Positions 11,331 through 21,989 of a DNA stretch of 32,810 nucleotides are shown here, one piece after another. This stretch comes from Haplosporangium gracile (lineage: Eukaryota; Mortierellomycota; Mortierellomycetes; Mortierellales; Mortierellaceae): the NCBI GenBank assembly GCA_015499985.1, contig JAAAUF010000455.1, positions 1 to 32,810 on the forward strand, written 5' to 3'. The notes beneath the pieces are model-generated. The model saw only the letters and a program-made list of their open reading frames with translations. It searched no databases and was not told where the DNA came from. The position numbers and the translations under genes are program-made. Position 1 is the first letter of the stretch, and every line of letters starts with the position of its first letter.

Positions 11331-12033
11331 ATTTCTGTTGCCAAGGACCGCCGTATCAAAACTCTTCTCATTGAATAAAAAAAATGTGCATTAGCATTTT
11401 TTATTGAAACTCTTGTCTGGCTTTTTTTTTTTACGATCGAAGCGTTGTTTGGGAACTGGTCATCTTCAGTTTCCATTTCGGGCGTCAAGATGGATTGGGC
11501 GAAGCAAACTGTCCAGGGTCCATTTTTGACCAGAATAACAATTGCTCTACCTAAAATGACAGTCCCTCGGTGCATCAAGCACAGGGTGGCCTTGAGTCGG
11601 AGTTTTGTTATCCAGGTTTGTAACGCTGGCGGTCATAGTTGGGGGAAGGGCTTTGTGGTCGGGATCGAGGCATCAGATATCGCGATTTTGTTGGCGGCAT
11701 TGGCATCTCGTCTTATTGATCCTTACCCAGCGCGCCTCCGAGGGCAAAGTGGGTTCCTGCGGTTGACATTCCCGTTTAAACGAATAGTTTTGGTATTTCC
11801 ATCCTTAAACCGAGAAGCGCGGGACAAGGATACTTGAACGAAGCAGCAGTTGCACACCCAGCTGGTGCGGTTTTCGTTCGTGTGGGCAACTGATCCATAT
11901 CTGCGGTGTTGTTGCGTCAGTTTCGATCCTCTTCGTTTGGCGTATCCTTTGATTTTTGACCTTTGAGCGTCGCGGTGGAATCTGGCAACAAACGATGACG
12001 CTAGAAATACAGGTATCTAACATAGTATTACAA
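11331..12033. other. intergenic region downstream of RPL11, no gene recognised
   Basis: Apart from the RPL11 3' end with AATAAA at 11374, I see nothing I can name. A plus-strand frame over 11490-11837 is open, but it lacks recognisable family motifs and its only ATG is internal. Confidence 0.35.
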
Positions 12034-12333
12034 CTACAGCAATGTGGCCTGTTGTTCTTGCTGTTGCTCCTGACTTTGTGCTTGCCGGTCACTGCGTCGT
12101 TGTGCTGCTGCTTGTGCCTGGCGTCGTAGTGTTCGCTCCTCTTGATCAGTTCCTTTGCCTTTGTCCGGGGTAGGAGTAGAGGAGAAGGAGGCCCTTGATG
12201 TGGATGCGTATGCGTATGCGAGAGAGGGAGTGTGATTGAATGTGGGTGTGAGTGCGTGCGTGAGTGTGAGGGAGAGAGAAGAAGAGGGAGGAGGGAGAGT
12301 GGAGTGAATTGAGAGGTGAGAGAAAAAGGCCAC
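12034..12333 (-). other. open frame with p97/Cdc48-interacting-like motif, no ATG found
   Basis: A 99-codon frame without an in-frame ATG (it opens at a GTG). The 5' part is a translated pyrimidine-rich tract and probably leader or intron. The 3' part, from about 12180 down, reads SSTPTPDKGKGTDQEERTLR and then RQAQAAAQRRSDRQ, ending in a Gln-rich tail. It matches the VIM consensus R-x5-AA-x2-R of VCP/p97-binding proteins such as SVIP, where a TPD..EE motif also precedes the arginine-rich helix. If real, the start must lie in a spliced upstream exon, as an SVIP-type protein would need an N-terminal MG for myristoylation, which I did not find. Treat this as a weak candidate small gene on the strand of USP48, just downstream of it. 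Confidence 0.28.
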
Positions 12334-12716
12334 GGTGTTAGAAGAAAGAAAGGGAGAAGGGAAGGAAGGAAGAAAGAAAGAGATGAATGGAATGGTGAAT
12401 GGTCAAGGGATGCAAGATACAATTGAGCAAAAAAAAAGGCCGAATCAATCGCACGGAAAATAAGTGCTCGTTTGCGTTTACTTTATTAGGTCCTTCTCAG
12501 GCTCTCTCTGTCTCAGAAGGCGAAGGAAAGCATGCTAAAGTCGTGTAAAACTGATGGCCCCTGGAAAATGAGGCGAAAATACCACCATCAAAAATCATAA
12601 CTGATTCAAGCGGAGTGTCAGTGACCAATATGGAATTTGGCCTCGAATATTTTGATTAAAAACTAGAACACACCAAAAGCATCATTTCTATCGACATGTC
12701 CTGGACAATTTTATCC
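12334..12716. other. gap after USP48 stop; purine/pyrimidine-biased tract
   Basis: On the minus strand this holds the USP48 3' end followed by a long C/T-rich tract (about 12240-12420), which resembles the 5' leaders of other genes in this window and could be the leader of the small frame at 12034-12333. No protein was recognised. Confidence 0.35.
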
Positions 12717-15700
12717 TCAGAACCAGCTCTCAGCGAGTCCTGTGCCACCAAATCCTCCAACATCGCCAGGGGCGAATGTGTCATCTATAAAACAAAATCC
12801 TTCGTGGTCAGATTTTGTTCCGATGGAATAAAATGCAAAGAGATAAAATGAAGTCGTGACCTCAAGGCAAGACTTACTGTGAAATTTGTCGAGATCGAGG
12901 TCGCCCACGTCTTGATCGAAGGTAAGGACATTCAATACCGCGCCGGGAGGAATAGCCAGTTCTGCGATTGTTCTCTCGTTTTCATCCAACTCGACCTGTC
13001 CATACAGCAGCTTTTGGTACAGAGGAACAATGCCCTTGAGCTCCATAATCTGTTTGCAATATCGACACGTTACAAAAAGCACATGTCAGCAGCACGAACC
13101 GCGCCAGGAAAGCATGCGATACCGACCAATAGGAAATGTATAGAGAATAAACTTGCCTTCGTCTTTAGATCCATGACAGTGGTGTTCTTGCTAACGTCTG
13201 CAAAAGTGCGCTCAACGTACGGGATCTTGCCGGTTTTGATCCGCTTCGATTGGCGCGTTCCCGTAGCGCCGTAGGTTGGTGCCTGCTTCCGCTTGGACTT
13301 GGTGTTCATGGTGATATTCGAACGTGGGCTGCCATTGGTAGGGGTCGAGGCTTGCGAGTCATCAGTACTTGCAGGAGTGGGGGATGCCTCATCGTCGACC
13401 ACAGAATCGCCAGGGTTATAGATCCGAACAATCAACGTCGTCGATGAAAAATCAAGGAGTCTAATTGTCCCAAGAAAAAAAAAGGTGTAAGCTTAGATTT
13501 TTTTTACGCCACCAAAATTTGTTGTTTCTTGTAATCAGCATCCGAACTTTTCATACCTGCATTCTGGGCAATGAGCAGGAGTCGACTGTACGATAGAAAA
13601 AACATGGTCTTGAGGAGAGCTGCCATCAGTCTCCATAATATTTTGTTTCATGATGACAATCTCGGGCCCTCCTTCGTACCTAAAGAGTCGAGTGGCGAAC
13701 AGCGTTTATCAACAATGGATCAGCGAACAACTTTCTCAGCTGGGGGTCGCAAAAAAACGACAAGCCCTCGTAGAGGCGTAATGACAATAGTTGTGAGCCC
13801 CTTACATTGCTATGAGGAACGACCACTCGTCCTCCCTGATTACCGTAACACTTTCGTTGTGTTTCTTGTCAGCTGGATTATTGAGGTCAAACAGGAACAG
13901 GTCGTGCTTGCAAAGGAGATCACTATTGTCGAGTGTCGTCGGCCGCTTATTCATAGTAGGATCTTTAGTAAAACTCTCCCATCGTTTCATGAAATCTATA
14001 GAAGTAAAGAAAAGAATAAAACAGATGAATTTACGGCATCAGTAATACAGTGGTTGATGATGCTCAATGCCGCCATATCTACACCAAAGTATATCTGAGA
14101 CGAACCTCTTGACACTACGTAGTATCGTTGTCCTGGCAGTATGTCATCCGGCAAACCATGAGTGTTCATGCCTTTTAGTTCGTCCTGTTAGGATGGGAAG
14201 TAAAGAAAAGGAACGGGTAAGAAGTTTGTATACACTATTTGTGCAGTGGAGAGGCTAAATGAATCGAAACTTGTTGATTACCTTTTCTAGTGCAGCTGCG
14301 GCAACAAGCTCGTCATTAACATCTGCTTTTTGAAGCTCCCTGCACTCTTGGCACTCAGGGGCATCGTGTTCGGGAAACTTCATTGGTCCAAAGATCGTGG
14401 TCAACTTTTTAAGGCACTATCAAGCGCCAAAGAAAAAGAAGGTATTAAGAGTCTGAAAAATGTCGCGAGAAGGCGAGAACAGTATTATGATTTTTGGATA
14501 CTTAACCTACCTCTATATTGATGACGATGCGACGAGACTTGTCCGCTCTGAGGTTGGAGTGCGGACAGAGAACATCAAACAAATATGGCTCTGACAAAGG
14601 ACTGGGATCGGCGGTCGTCGAAGTATGGGGGCGGTGAAATTCAGGAGAAACTTTTTTCCAGGTTGTCAGCCATGGTTTCGATATCCAGAAAGCTGACGAA
14701 CTCTTCCTCTTTGCACTGGCAACTCTTTTTAACTCTTCGATGTCTTGCCTGTGCATGATATCGTACAACTTGTCTAGAAATGGGGATATTGGAGAAGTTA
14801 GAAAACTTTTAGCGCACGCTAATGACTAACTTGGATCCACCCAGGAGCAGATGCCATGAAAAAACGCACCTTGGAACAAGTCTCGTGTGCATGGCAAACA
14901 AACGTCCATTGGGGTCAGGACCGGATCGATCTTGACGCCTTGTTCAGTCAATAGTTGCTTGGCATTCTGTATGCACAAATTTCGGTTAGATTCGCATCTT
15001 TCGTTGTCATTTTAACCATACAAAGAGTGAGCGTAAAATCGCAGTAATGCACTCTTACCATGCTGATACGTTTGCTTTTTGACACGGCAGTAGGACAAAG
15101 TTTTCGGTGCTCGCAGGCCACGGCATTGCTGTCCAAATCAACAGTGGTGGAATCTTCTCGCCGAGATTCGTCCCCTGACATCCAACCTCCATCCAGCTGC
15201 ATGTATTTTGAGAGGGCTACTGAGGAAACGTAACAGCTGTCATCCTACCATGCTCAATGTTAATGTCAGTGCTCGAGGTACAACAGTATGAGAGGAAAAG
15301 ACGAAAACATTGACCATCAAAGCCAAAAACCCACCTCATCATTGTTGACATCCCAGCCGCAATATAGTTTTCGGCGGCCCTCTCGAGCTTGCTCAAACTT
15401 AACCCTGGTTTTCTCTTTGCTAAAATGAAATGGGCAAAAGCTATTGTCAGAGAGGGAGCTTGCCTGTTCATGAATTTCAACACAAAAAGGTGGTAATCAT
15501 CAATGCACCTACCATTCTGTGTAACCCTTCAACTCGCTATCGAAAACTGTATTGTCTACCGTAACAAGGTCAAGAATATCAGAGGGAGGCTTCCTGGGTG
15601 TGAGCGATGGCTCTGAGGTCCTTCTTGTGTAGGTCAACATGTAAGCGTTCCGAGACGAAAGAGTGCTATTGAAAAGACAACGGGAAATGTCAGCATCACG

Positions 15701-17906
15701 ATAATCGCTTGTCTCAACAAAACCATGTAGAAGAAACGGAAGTCGCAACAGTGCAAAGTGCCATTCATACTCCCAAAGTCTTTCGGCATCAGTTGCTCCT
15801 GCCTTCATAGTCTTCTTCTTGGCCTTTGATTTGGAACCAGTCTCAGCGTAGTCTTCTGGGTCGAATACGGTCGAGTCGAACTCTGTAACCTCCTCATCAT
15901 TCAGAACGAACCATTTGTTTGACCTAAAAAAACGACATTGAAACAGGTGTAAGTTACTGAACCAGATGTTGAGTAATTGAGAAAAGCAGTTTATTAACGG
16001 AGACTTACGGTTTGTCCAGGACATGTGCCATAAAGTGACCAGAGTGGGCACTTGGTCCACTGTGAACCAGCACAGCAGAGAGGTCGTACAGTACCGCCGT
16101 TTGCGATCCCAGCAGGCTGGCAAAATCGATTGTCAAGGGGAACCGAATCATATCCTTCGACTTCTTCTTTGTCCAGGTCATGGTATCGTACACAAATCGC
16201 ATCAGCTGAATGTTCAGGACCTACTTGAAAGAGACGAAAGTATATAACTTGGAGTCAGAGAATTCTCGCATGTCATAGTGCTTGTTGTTTGCATCGACGA
16301 TTTTAGTGAGCGTCTCGGACATACCTTTGGCAGGCTGTCTAACTTGATCTTTCTTGTAGCATCCTGAAGTGACTCGCAATAAGAACATGAATACCTATAT
16401 AACCAGCCGATTACGATTTTAAGTCAAATAACCTATGTGCGTGCTACATTTCACACTTGAACAGTCATGAGCTGGGTTGACATTATTTCATGATTTGATT
16501 TTGCCTACCTGTCCGAACCGACAAGATCCTCAGCCTCAACAAACTCATCAAGGCAATCCATGAGAATACAGTTCTCCTTGATGTTTAGCATCAGCTCGTA
16601 AAATGTGCAGCCCCTCATGGAAGATATTTTGCACTTCTTGCAGGTGGTGATGTACGAGTAGTGGCCCTGGAACTATTGTCAATAGGCAATGATCGTTTGC
16701 TGTTAGTAATGCTAACTCCTTCTGCACCACCTTTGAGCACACCTATCAGTGCTCGAGTCTACGAACCTGGTTCTTGATGAAAGACCTCAAATAAGCATCT
16801 TCCTGGGATTGCAAATGGTTATCGATCAGCGCCATGAAGAGATTGCAGAACCTAAAGACAATCAAAAGGTAAGCTATCACTGCGAGATTCACACACTCGT
16901 TGCTTGCAACGATACCCAGGACGATATTTTTCGTGACTTTAGTCATATTGTCGGTGCTTACTCTTGTGCATCCTGCTGCATGTTGGTGTCCAGTTTGAGA
17001 GATGTCACAAGCGAGAGAGGGTTATATGAGTCCTGGATGCCACAGTCGAGATGAGCAAATAGATACTGGAGCTGATACAGCGCGTCCTGGAGAATAAAAA
17101 AGGCGATAAGTAGATGATGATCAACGACACCCTAAACCAATCGAAAAGTATCAAGCTCATATCTCCCGCAGCATCCTTACCAGCGACTTGTCAGCATCAG
17201 CCCTGAAGCGGGATCGATATATAGCATCGCGGAAAGGTGGGTTGTGGAACCAAACTTGAAGAAGTGAGTTTGCGTAGCAAGTTGCTCCGAGGTTCTAAAC
17301 CGTTGAAAATATTGGTTGTGGTCAGCGAAACCTCCATATAATTTCGTCCGACGAGTTGTTCATTGCTTGAGGTGTACCTTCATCCCTGCTGGGCTGTTTG
17401 GTTTCCGCTTGGACATTTCTGGGTCCGACTTTTTGCTGAAAGATGCATAGTACTCGTCAAATGCATCTGTGTAAACAGAAAAGCATTTTAGGTGTAAGTA
17501 AAGATCCTTACCCATAGGCACTTTACGCTATGCATGACTGGCAGCATAGTTGTCGCCGGTAAGGGTGCCTACCTTCTTTTTCCCACTGTTCCTGCCCCAT
17601 GTAGTTCAAGCAGTGAGGGTTCCCCTCCTTGCATCGAGCGGCTATGCAGCTGTTCCCGTTCTTCCCTTTGGTCAGCAAAGGAGATCCTGAAGGGTTGTCC
17701 TTATGTCGGTTGCCGCAATAGGGATATACGCTCTCGGACTTCTTGCCAGTAAGGTTTGTAGGTGAGGATGCGCCACTTTTTCCAGTCTTGTTGAACGGTC
17801 CCAGCCCGTAGACAGCCCGGATATGGTCCATGGTCAGGTCGTCCACGTTCCTGACTTCGTTCCCGACAAACTGCCACTGCTTGTCTTTCTTTGCAATGGG
17901 AGGCAT
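12717..17906 (-). CDS. USP48: ubiquitin carboxyl-terminal hydrolase, USP48 orthologue
   Basis: Cysteine protease that removes ubiquitin. I joined 21 exons in phase to 1,066 residues (human USP48 is 1,035): 17906-17573, 17466-17378, 17294-17181, 17086-16962, 16851-16767, 16672-16509, 16394-16325, 16220-16009, 15923-15771, 15665-15513, 15419-15335, 15244-15059, 14966-14870, 14773-14511, 14416-14282, 14184-14106, 13995-13806, 13679-13557, 13460-13157, 13049-12878, 12784-12717. Catalytic residues are Cys147 (NLGATCYANSLLQ), His389 (HSGHFMAHV) and Asn406 (WFVLNDEEV). A zinc-binding pair CKKC (260-263) and CSYC (307-310) lies in the USP fold. Three DUSP-like repeats follow, marked by ACEHRKLCP, VLCPHSNLR and LLCKHDLF. 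The C-terminal ubiquitin-like domain (MELKGIVPLYQKLLYGQVEL) ends in GGTGLAESWF, like the GFKGTGLLGH of human USP48. The start is the first ATG of the frame. Intron 19 (13156-13050) has a GC donor (AAG|GCAAGT). Confidence 0.96.
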
Positions 17907-18245
17907 GGCGGAATTAATCTTCTCGGAAGTGACAATAGGTCCAGTGTCCGACTTGAATGACGTCAAGAGGTGAGGTCGACTTTTAAAATGGCGATGAGGT
18001 TAGGAAGAAGAAGAAGAACAAAGGAAGACGAAGGTATGTGTAAATGCATACTCCACATTTTTGAGCCTTTGTTCTGGTTGAAGAACAAAAATTCGCCGTG
18101 ACTCGCAATAGGTGCAAACTAACCATCGAATTCATATGATGCTCGCAATGAGCCATCGTATTCATCATCTTTATCTTTTTTTCGTACCCATCTTTCGCCT
18201 CGCCGCACAGGATATCCATCTCTTATCGCGTTTTTCGAGTTCATC
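17907..18245. promoter_or_regulatory. short divergent promoter between USP48 and the J-protein gene
   Basis: Only 339 bases separate two start codons that point away from each other, so both genes likely share a bidirectional promoter. It includes a GAAGAAGAAGAA tract at about 18004-18017 and an almost perfect duplicated segment (CATCGAATTCAT / CATCGTATTCAT) at about 18122-18165. No defined binding site is claimed. Confidence 0.55.
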
Positions 18246-19445
18246 ATGGAAAACTACGTGGGTCTCGCCGGATGGGCGTTTCTCCCTTCCTTCGTTACAA
18301 ACGTCATTCAGAGCATCTGGTATGCCATCAAGTATCCAGTCAATTCGACTGCGAAGCCAGCCGCCAATACCCCCAAGTATCGGAGACACTACAACCGCAT
18401 CTACTGCGGCGTGGTCCTTGCTTACCTCGCATACACGATCGTCGAAGTCGACAGGGCCATGCCCACCAACGCTTATGACTATCTCGACCTAGGCTTTCAC
18501 ACCTTTTCGCAAAAGCAGCTCAGGACCAACTTCAGGAAAGCGTCCCTGCTCTATCACCCCGACAAGGTTGGACAGGTCGGTCAAGGTAACATTGCTTGAA
18601 CTCGACTTGTTGCGGACAAGACCTCATTCTATCTTCTACTTAGGAACTTTGACTTACCACGACACTCCTTCAACCTTTATAGACACGTTTGTCAGGATCC
18701 GAGCGGCGCACGAGATTCTAAGCGACCCTGTCCTAAAAATCGCGTATGATCGCTTCGGACCCGATGTGCTCATTTGCTCGACTTGCAAAACTAACAGAGA
18801 CTTTGTCAGCAACGGTCTTACCTCCTACTACCCTTTCTACTTTGGTTCTGGACTCGTCCTCGCCCTGATGAGTGTGGTCGGAAAGGGCCAGTTTGGGCGT
18901 TACTGGCGATTTGTTGTACTCTTCAGCATGGCAGCACTGGAACTAATCATGGTGACACGTCCGGAGCCCCTCTGGATATTGTCCTGGATTATGCCCAACC
19001 GTGTCACGTTTGAGCAAGTCATTATCCTTCACCAGATCTTTGTGTCGAGCTTCATCGCCATCTCTCAAATTGGGCCCATTTTGGTCCCTTCCAAGGAGCA
19101 GGAAAAGAGCAACACCAAGGAGCTGATCGACCGCCTTGAGCTTCTTACCGCCATTTCGAGTAAGTTTTCTTGCTACTTCTTTACGGGGAGAATGTTAGTT
19201 TCAATCAATTGCAAGTGCAAGATACGGCCACTCACCAGGAGTTTCTTCTTTTGAATGTAGATGCTGAGTCGATTGGTCAGTTGCAGAGCGTGTTTGATGT
19301 TTTTAGGGGCGACGAGGAATGCATGACCCAGCTGAAGCGTCAGATGGGGCTGATGGCTCTTGACTCTCGCTTGACGCAGGACCAGCTTCTGAACGAGACC
19401 CGTAACGCTGTCCAACGCCGACTCTGGCAGCGCAAGACCGCGTAA
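18246..19445 (+). CDS. multi-spanning membrane protein with internal J domain (DnaJ/Hsp40 class)
   Basis: Predicted ER-type membrane co-chaperone that would stimulate an Hsp70. Three exons, 18246-18585, 18644-19159 and 19261-19445, join in phase to 346 residues. A hydrophobic N-terminal segment and a membrane helix at about residues 52-68 (YCGVVLAYLAYTIVEV) precede the J domain (about 77-150), which has YDYLDLG, the catalytic HPDK at 104-107 and AHEILSDPVLKIAYDRFGPD. An insertion separates HPDK from the third helix. Three more hydrophobic segments follow (FYFGSGLVLALMSVVG, FVVLFSMAALELIMV, ILHQIFVSSFIAISQIGPIL). The tail after residue 285 is a charged helical region. Lacking the Gly/Phe-rich and zinc-finger regions, it is a class C J protein. 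I cannot name an exact orthologue; fungal ER J proteins are the best comparison. It faces USP48 across a short gap. Confidence 0.9.
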
Positions 19446-19588
19446 AATTGCATTGAGAAATTAAATTTACTGTCTGCTGTGCGGACTGTCTTTTCCCCGA
19501 CCATGTTTTTTTCATTTGTGTTGTTGTCAACCAACGATTCGATCGCCCTTCGCCCAACTTGCATTCTCTCACTTCCCACCGACCGAAC

Positions 19589-21449
19589 ATGGCAACCATG
19601 GATCCCCTCGGCCTCCCTCTTTACCAACAACGAACTCTCACACCCCCCTCTACCGCTACATTGTCTCCCGGTCCAGGAAAAGCAAATGCACAACTCTACT
19701 CATCTCTTTCTGCCACATTCACAAATGACCGATCACCGAAAACCTTCTTGCCTCGCACAGCCCTCCGCAACTCGCCCAACCACACCACAAACTTCCAGCA
19801 GCTCCTCTTCCTTCGAGAATGCTTTCACAAGAGTGAGTTCTGGGATGAAGTCGCTATCCTCGACAGAATGCACTACAAGAACAAGAACCAACACAGACAA
19901 GCAGGATACTTTCAACGCCTAAGCGAAGTAAGAAGCTTGTACACCGTCGCATCGTTCAAATCACGCTTTCAGTCCAATCACAATTTCTCACACACTATTT
20001 TGTTGCATGCTTATAGTGTCGACGCATTGTTGCTCGTATCAGGGAACTCAATGTAGGCGGACTGGTTGACGAATTCGTTCAAAAGTTTTACTCTGGCAGA
20101 AGGTAAACGCGACTCACCATCTGCGATATGCGTGTAATTTACTTTTGTGAATAAGGCGCCAGGCATAACAACTAATACACGTCTCACGTCTTCGTAGTTT
20201 GAAGTCGCTAACTTCGAAGAGTCAATGGGACTCTATACCATACCGCTCAGCAGTCGCCTTTATGATGACTCGGATCATTGGCGGAATACTCTTATTGCGG
20301 AAGCTCCAGTCTGCGCTTTACGAGACATACGGGTAGGTTGACGCCGAAGCTATGAATGAATGATCTTTTCCGTATTTCTCACAGGAATAACTAACCTGCA
20401 GTTTACTGTCGCGTAATAGGGCGTTCTATCAACTCATGTCGAAGACACAGTTCATGGCGTTTGCGTTGATTGCCATCGGACTCTGCAGTAGACTGTCGCT
20501 CCTCTCAAAGGCATGGGCAAAGGAATACGTGGACTGCTACAGACTCCTACAGTCATGGATGAAAACATTCCCCGAGGAGGGGCCGCTAGTAGAGGAGGTG
20601 GACTACGAGAGCCATCTTCCAGAATCTATCGACAGTATTCTTGTTGCCAGCTCACTCGACATCCCAAATACCCAGCTACCATCGACATCACTATACCAGT
20701 CAGCCGATGACTCGCCAGAACCAACACCGGCAAAAGCAGAAGCACTATCATTGGATCTAGGCGAAGTCATTCAACGGAAGGAGTTACTATCTTTAGCACT
20801 GACAGCAGAGTCGGTACTATCTTCAGGTGCCTCACCCAAACCTTTTTCAGCATGGGAAAACAAATTGTTGAGTCCACTGAGTCTGAAACCTGAGCTTAAT
20901 CAGGAACTACAGGTCACGATTGAGGCATCGGATCAACACAGCAGTCTTCTGGATGAGCTCGATACTATTTTCGGGTCAAAGTCGTCAACGGCGGTCAGTA
21001 GCTCCATCAGCACAAAGAAGCAGGAAAAGAAGCCCCTGCCGAATCTGAACGACATCTTCAAAAACAACAAAAAACAAAAGTCAAAGGACAAGAAACCAAC
21101 AGGGTCAGGAACAGGTGTCTCCAGCAAATCATCGCCAATGTCGTCTGCTCCATCAACACCAGGTTCAAGATTCAGCTCGAGGAGCAAGTCTAGTACGGGA
21201 TCCAAGAGCAACTTTGACTCAATCTTTGATTTTAAGCGGGGGTCTTCGTCTTCGTCAGCCAGCAGAGATGGATTCGAATTTATGCCCGCGTCGCCTTCGT
21301 CTGGAAAAAAGGGCGACAGTTCGAGCAAGGTGCGCAAGGACAAGAAGGAGATCGGCGACATTTTTGGATCAATCAAGAAGCCGAAGAAGACTGTATCTGA
21401 GATTGACAGCATCTTTGGCCCACCCAAGAAGAAGAAGAAGGCTCCCTAA
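19589..21449 (+). CDS. nucleolar NEPRO/RMP1-like protein with repeated IF motifs
   Basis: Four exons, 19589-19927, 20017-20102, 20198-20332 and 20420-21449, join in phase to 529 residues. The N-terminal half has QQLLFLRECFHKSEFWDEVA and then LDRMHYKNKNQHRQAGYFQR, followed by a helical block around SQWDSIPYRSAVAFMMTRII. The KNxNQHR...YFxRL signature is known from NEPRO (nucleolus and neural progenitor protein) and from the RNase MRP subunit Rmp1, so a role in rRNA or RNase MRP biology is inferred; naming is moderate. The C-terminal third is Ser/Lys-rich and carries five copies of a short motif with IF at 370-371, 399-400, 455-456, 501-502 and 518-519, each near a basic cluster, ending in PPKKKKKAP. 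Such lysine clusters fit nuclear targeting. The first ATG is used; a second at 19598 is also possible. A polyadenylation signal AATAAA is at 21466. Confidence 0.85.
20955..21449 (+). repeat. five-copy short protein motif [EN]-[LIF]-x-[DST]-I-F within the NEPRO-like gene
   Basis: The encoded copies are ELDTIFGS, NLNDIFKN, NFDSIFDF, EIGDIFGS and EIDSIFGP. Spacing is irregular (16-56 residues), so this is a repeated linear motif, not a DNA tandem repeat. All copies sit in a disordered Ser/Lys-rich tail. Confidence 0.75.
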
Positions 21450-21989
21450 TCCGACACAAATTCCGAATAAAAACCACGTGATGCACGACCACAACCACCT
21501 TGCACCCTCAGTCGCAAGTCGCAAGCAAGTCTAAACCCAGTCCAACCAACCCCTGTCCTGCCCTGTATACTGCACCTCTCACATCTTCTCTCAACTCCTC
21601 TTCCCTTCCTTTTCCTTAATTACCCTGCCCCTTTACCTCTTTATCCGCTATTCCATCCGTTTCTTCTCTTTTCTTTTTTTTCTCCCTTTGACTCATTCCA
21701 CATCCATTGCCCAATTCCACCATTATTGCTCTTCTCTCGCCACCACCGACTCCTCCCTTCTTCGATTGTGACCTTTTTTTTCCTATTCACCACCGCAGCA
21801 AAAAAAAAAACTCCGTATCTGAAAACCTTTGGCGCGTCTCCAACGCCTCCACTCTTTCACTATTTCACCTTTTACTCTTTTCCGCCACCACCATTTTACC
21901 GCAGCATACGCACACAAAACACTCTATACTTCCGCCCCCAGTAACAGTGACCCAACCCTACACCTTATACCCCAACAGACTTCAACGAA
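21450..21989. promoter_or_regulatory. intergenic region and pyrimidine-rich 5' leader of USP7
   Basis: The first part holds the 3' end of the NEPRO-like gene. From about 21541 to 21975 the plus strand is strongly T/C-rich, with an A run at about 21801-21810, and resembles the leaders of other genes in the window. No separate gene was recognised. Confidence 0.5.

Noticed and set aside
11490..11837. Plus-strand open frame after RPL11
   Set aside because: No family motif, no promoter-like leader and no splice context; likely chance.
12240..12420. Purine-rich plus-strand tract as a possible structural or satellite element
   Set aside because: It is not periodic and resembles the pyrimidine-rich leaders of other genes when read on the minus strand.
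15420..15512. Reading EIHEQASSLSDNS as part of USP48
   Set aside because: It would need an intron without an AG acceptor. Splicing 15513 to 15419 uses a good GTAGGT donor and TTTTAG acceptor and keeps the phase, so this stretch is intronic.
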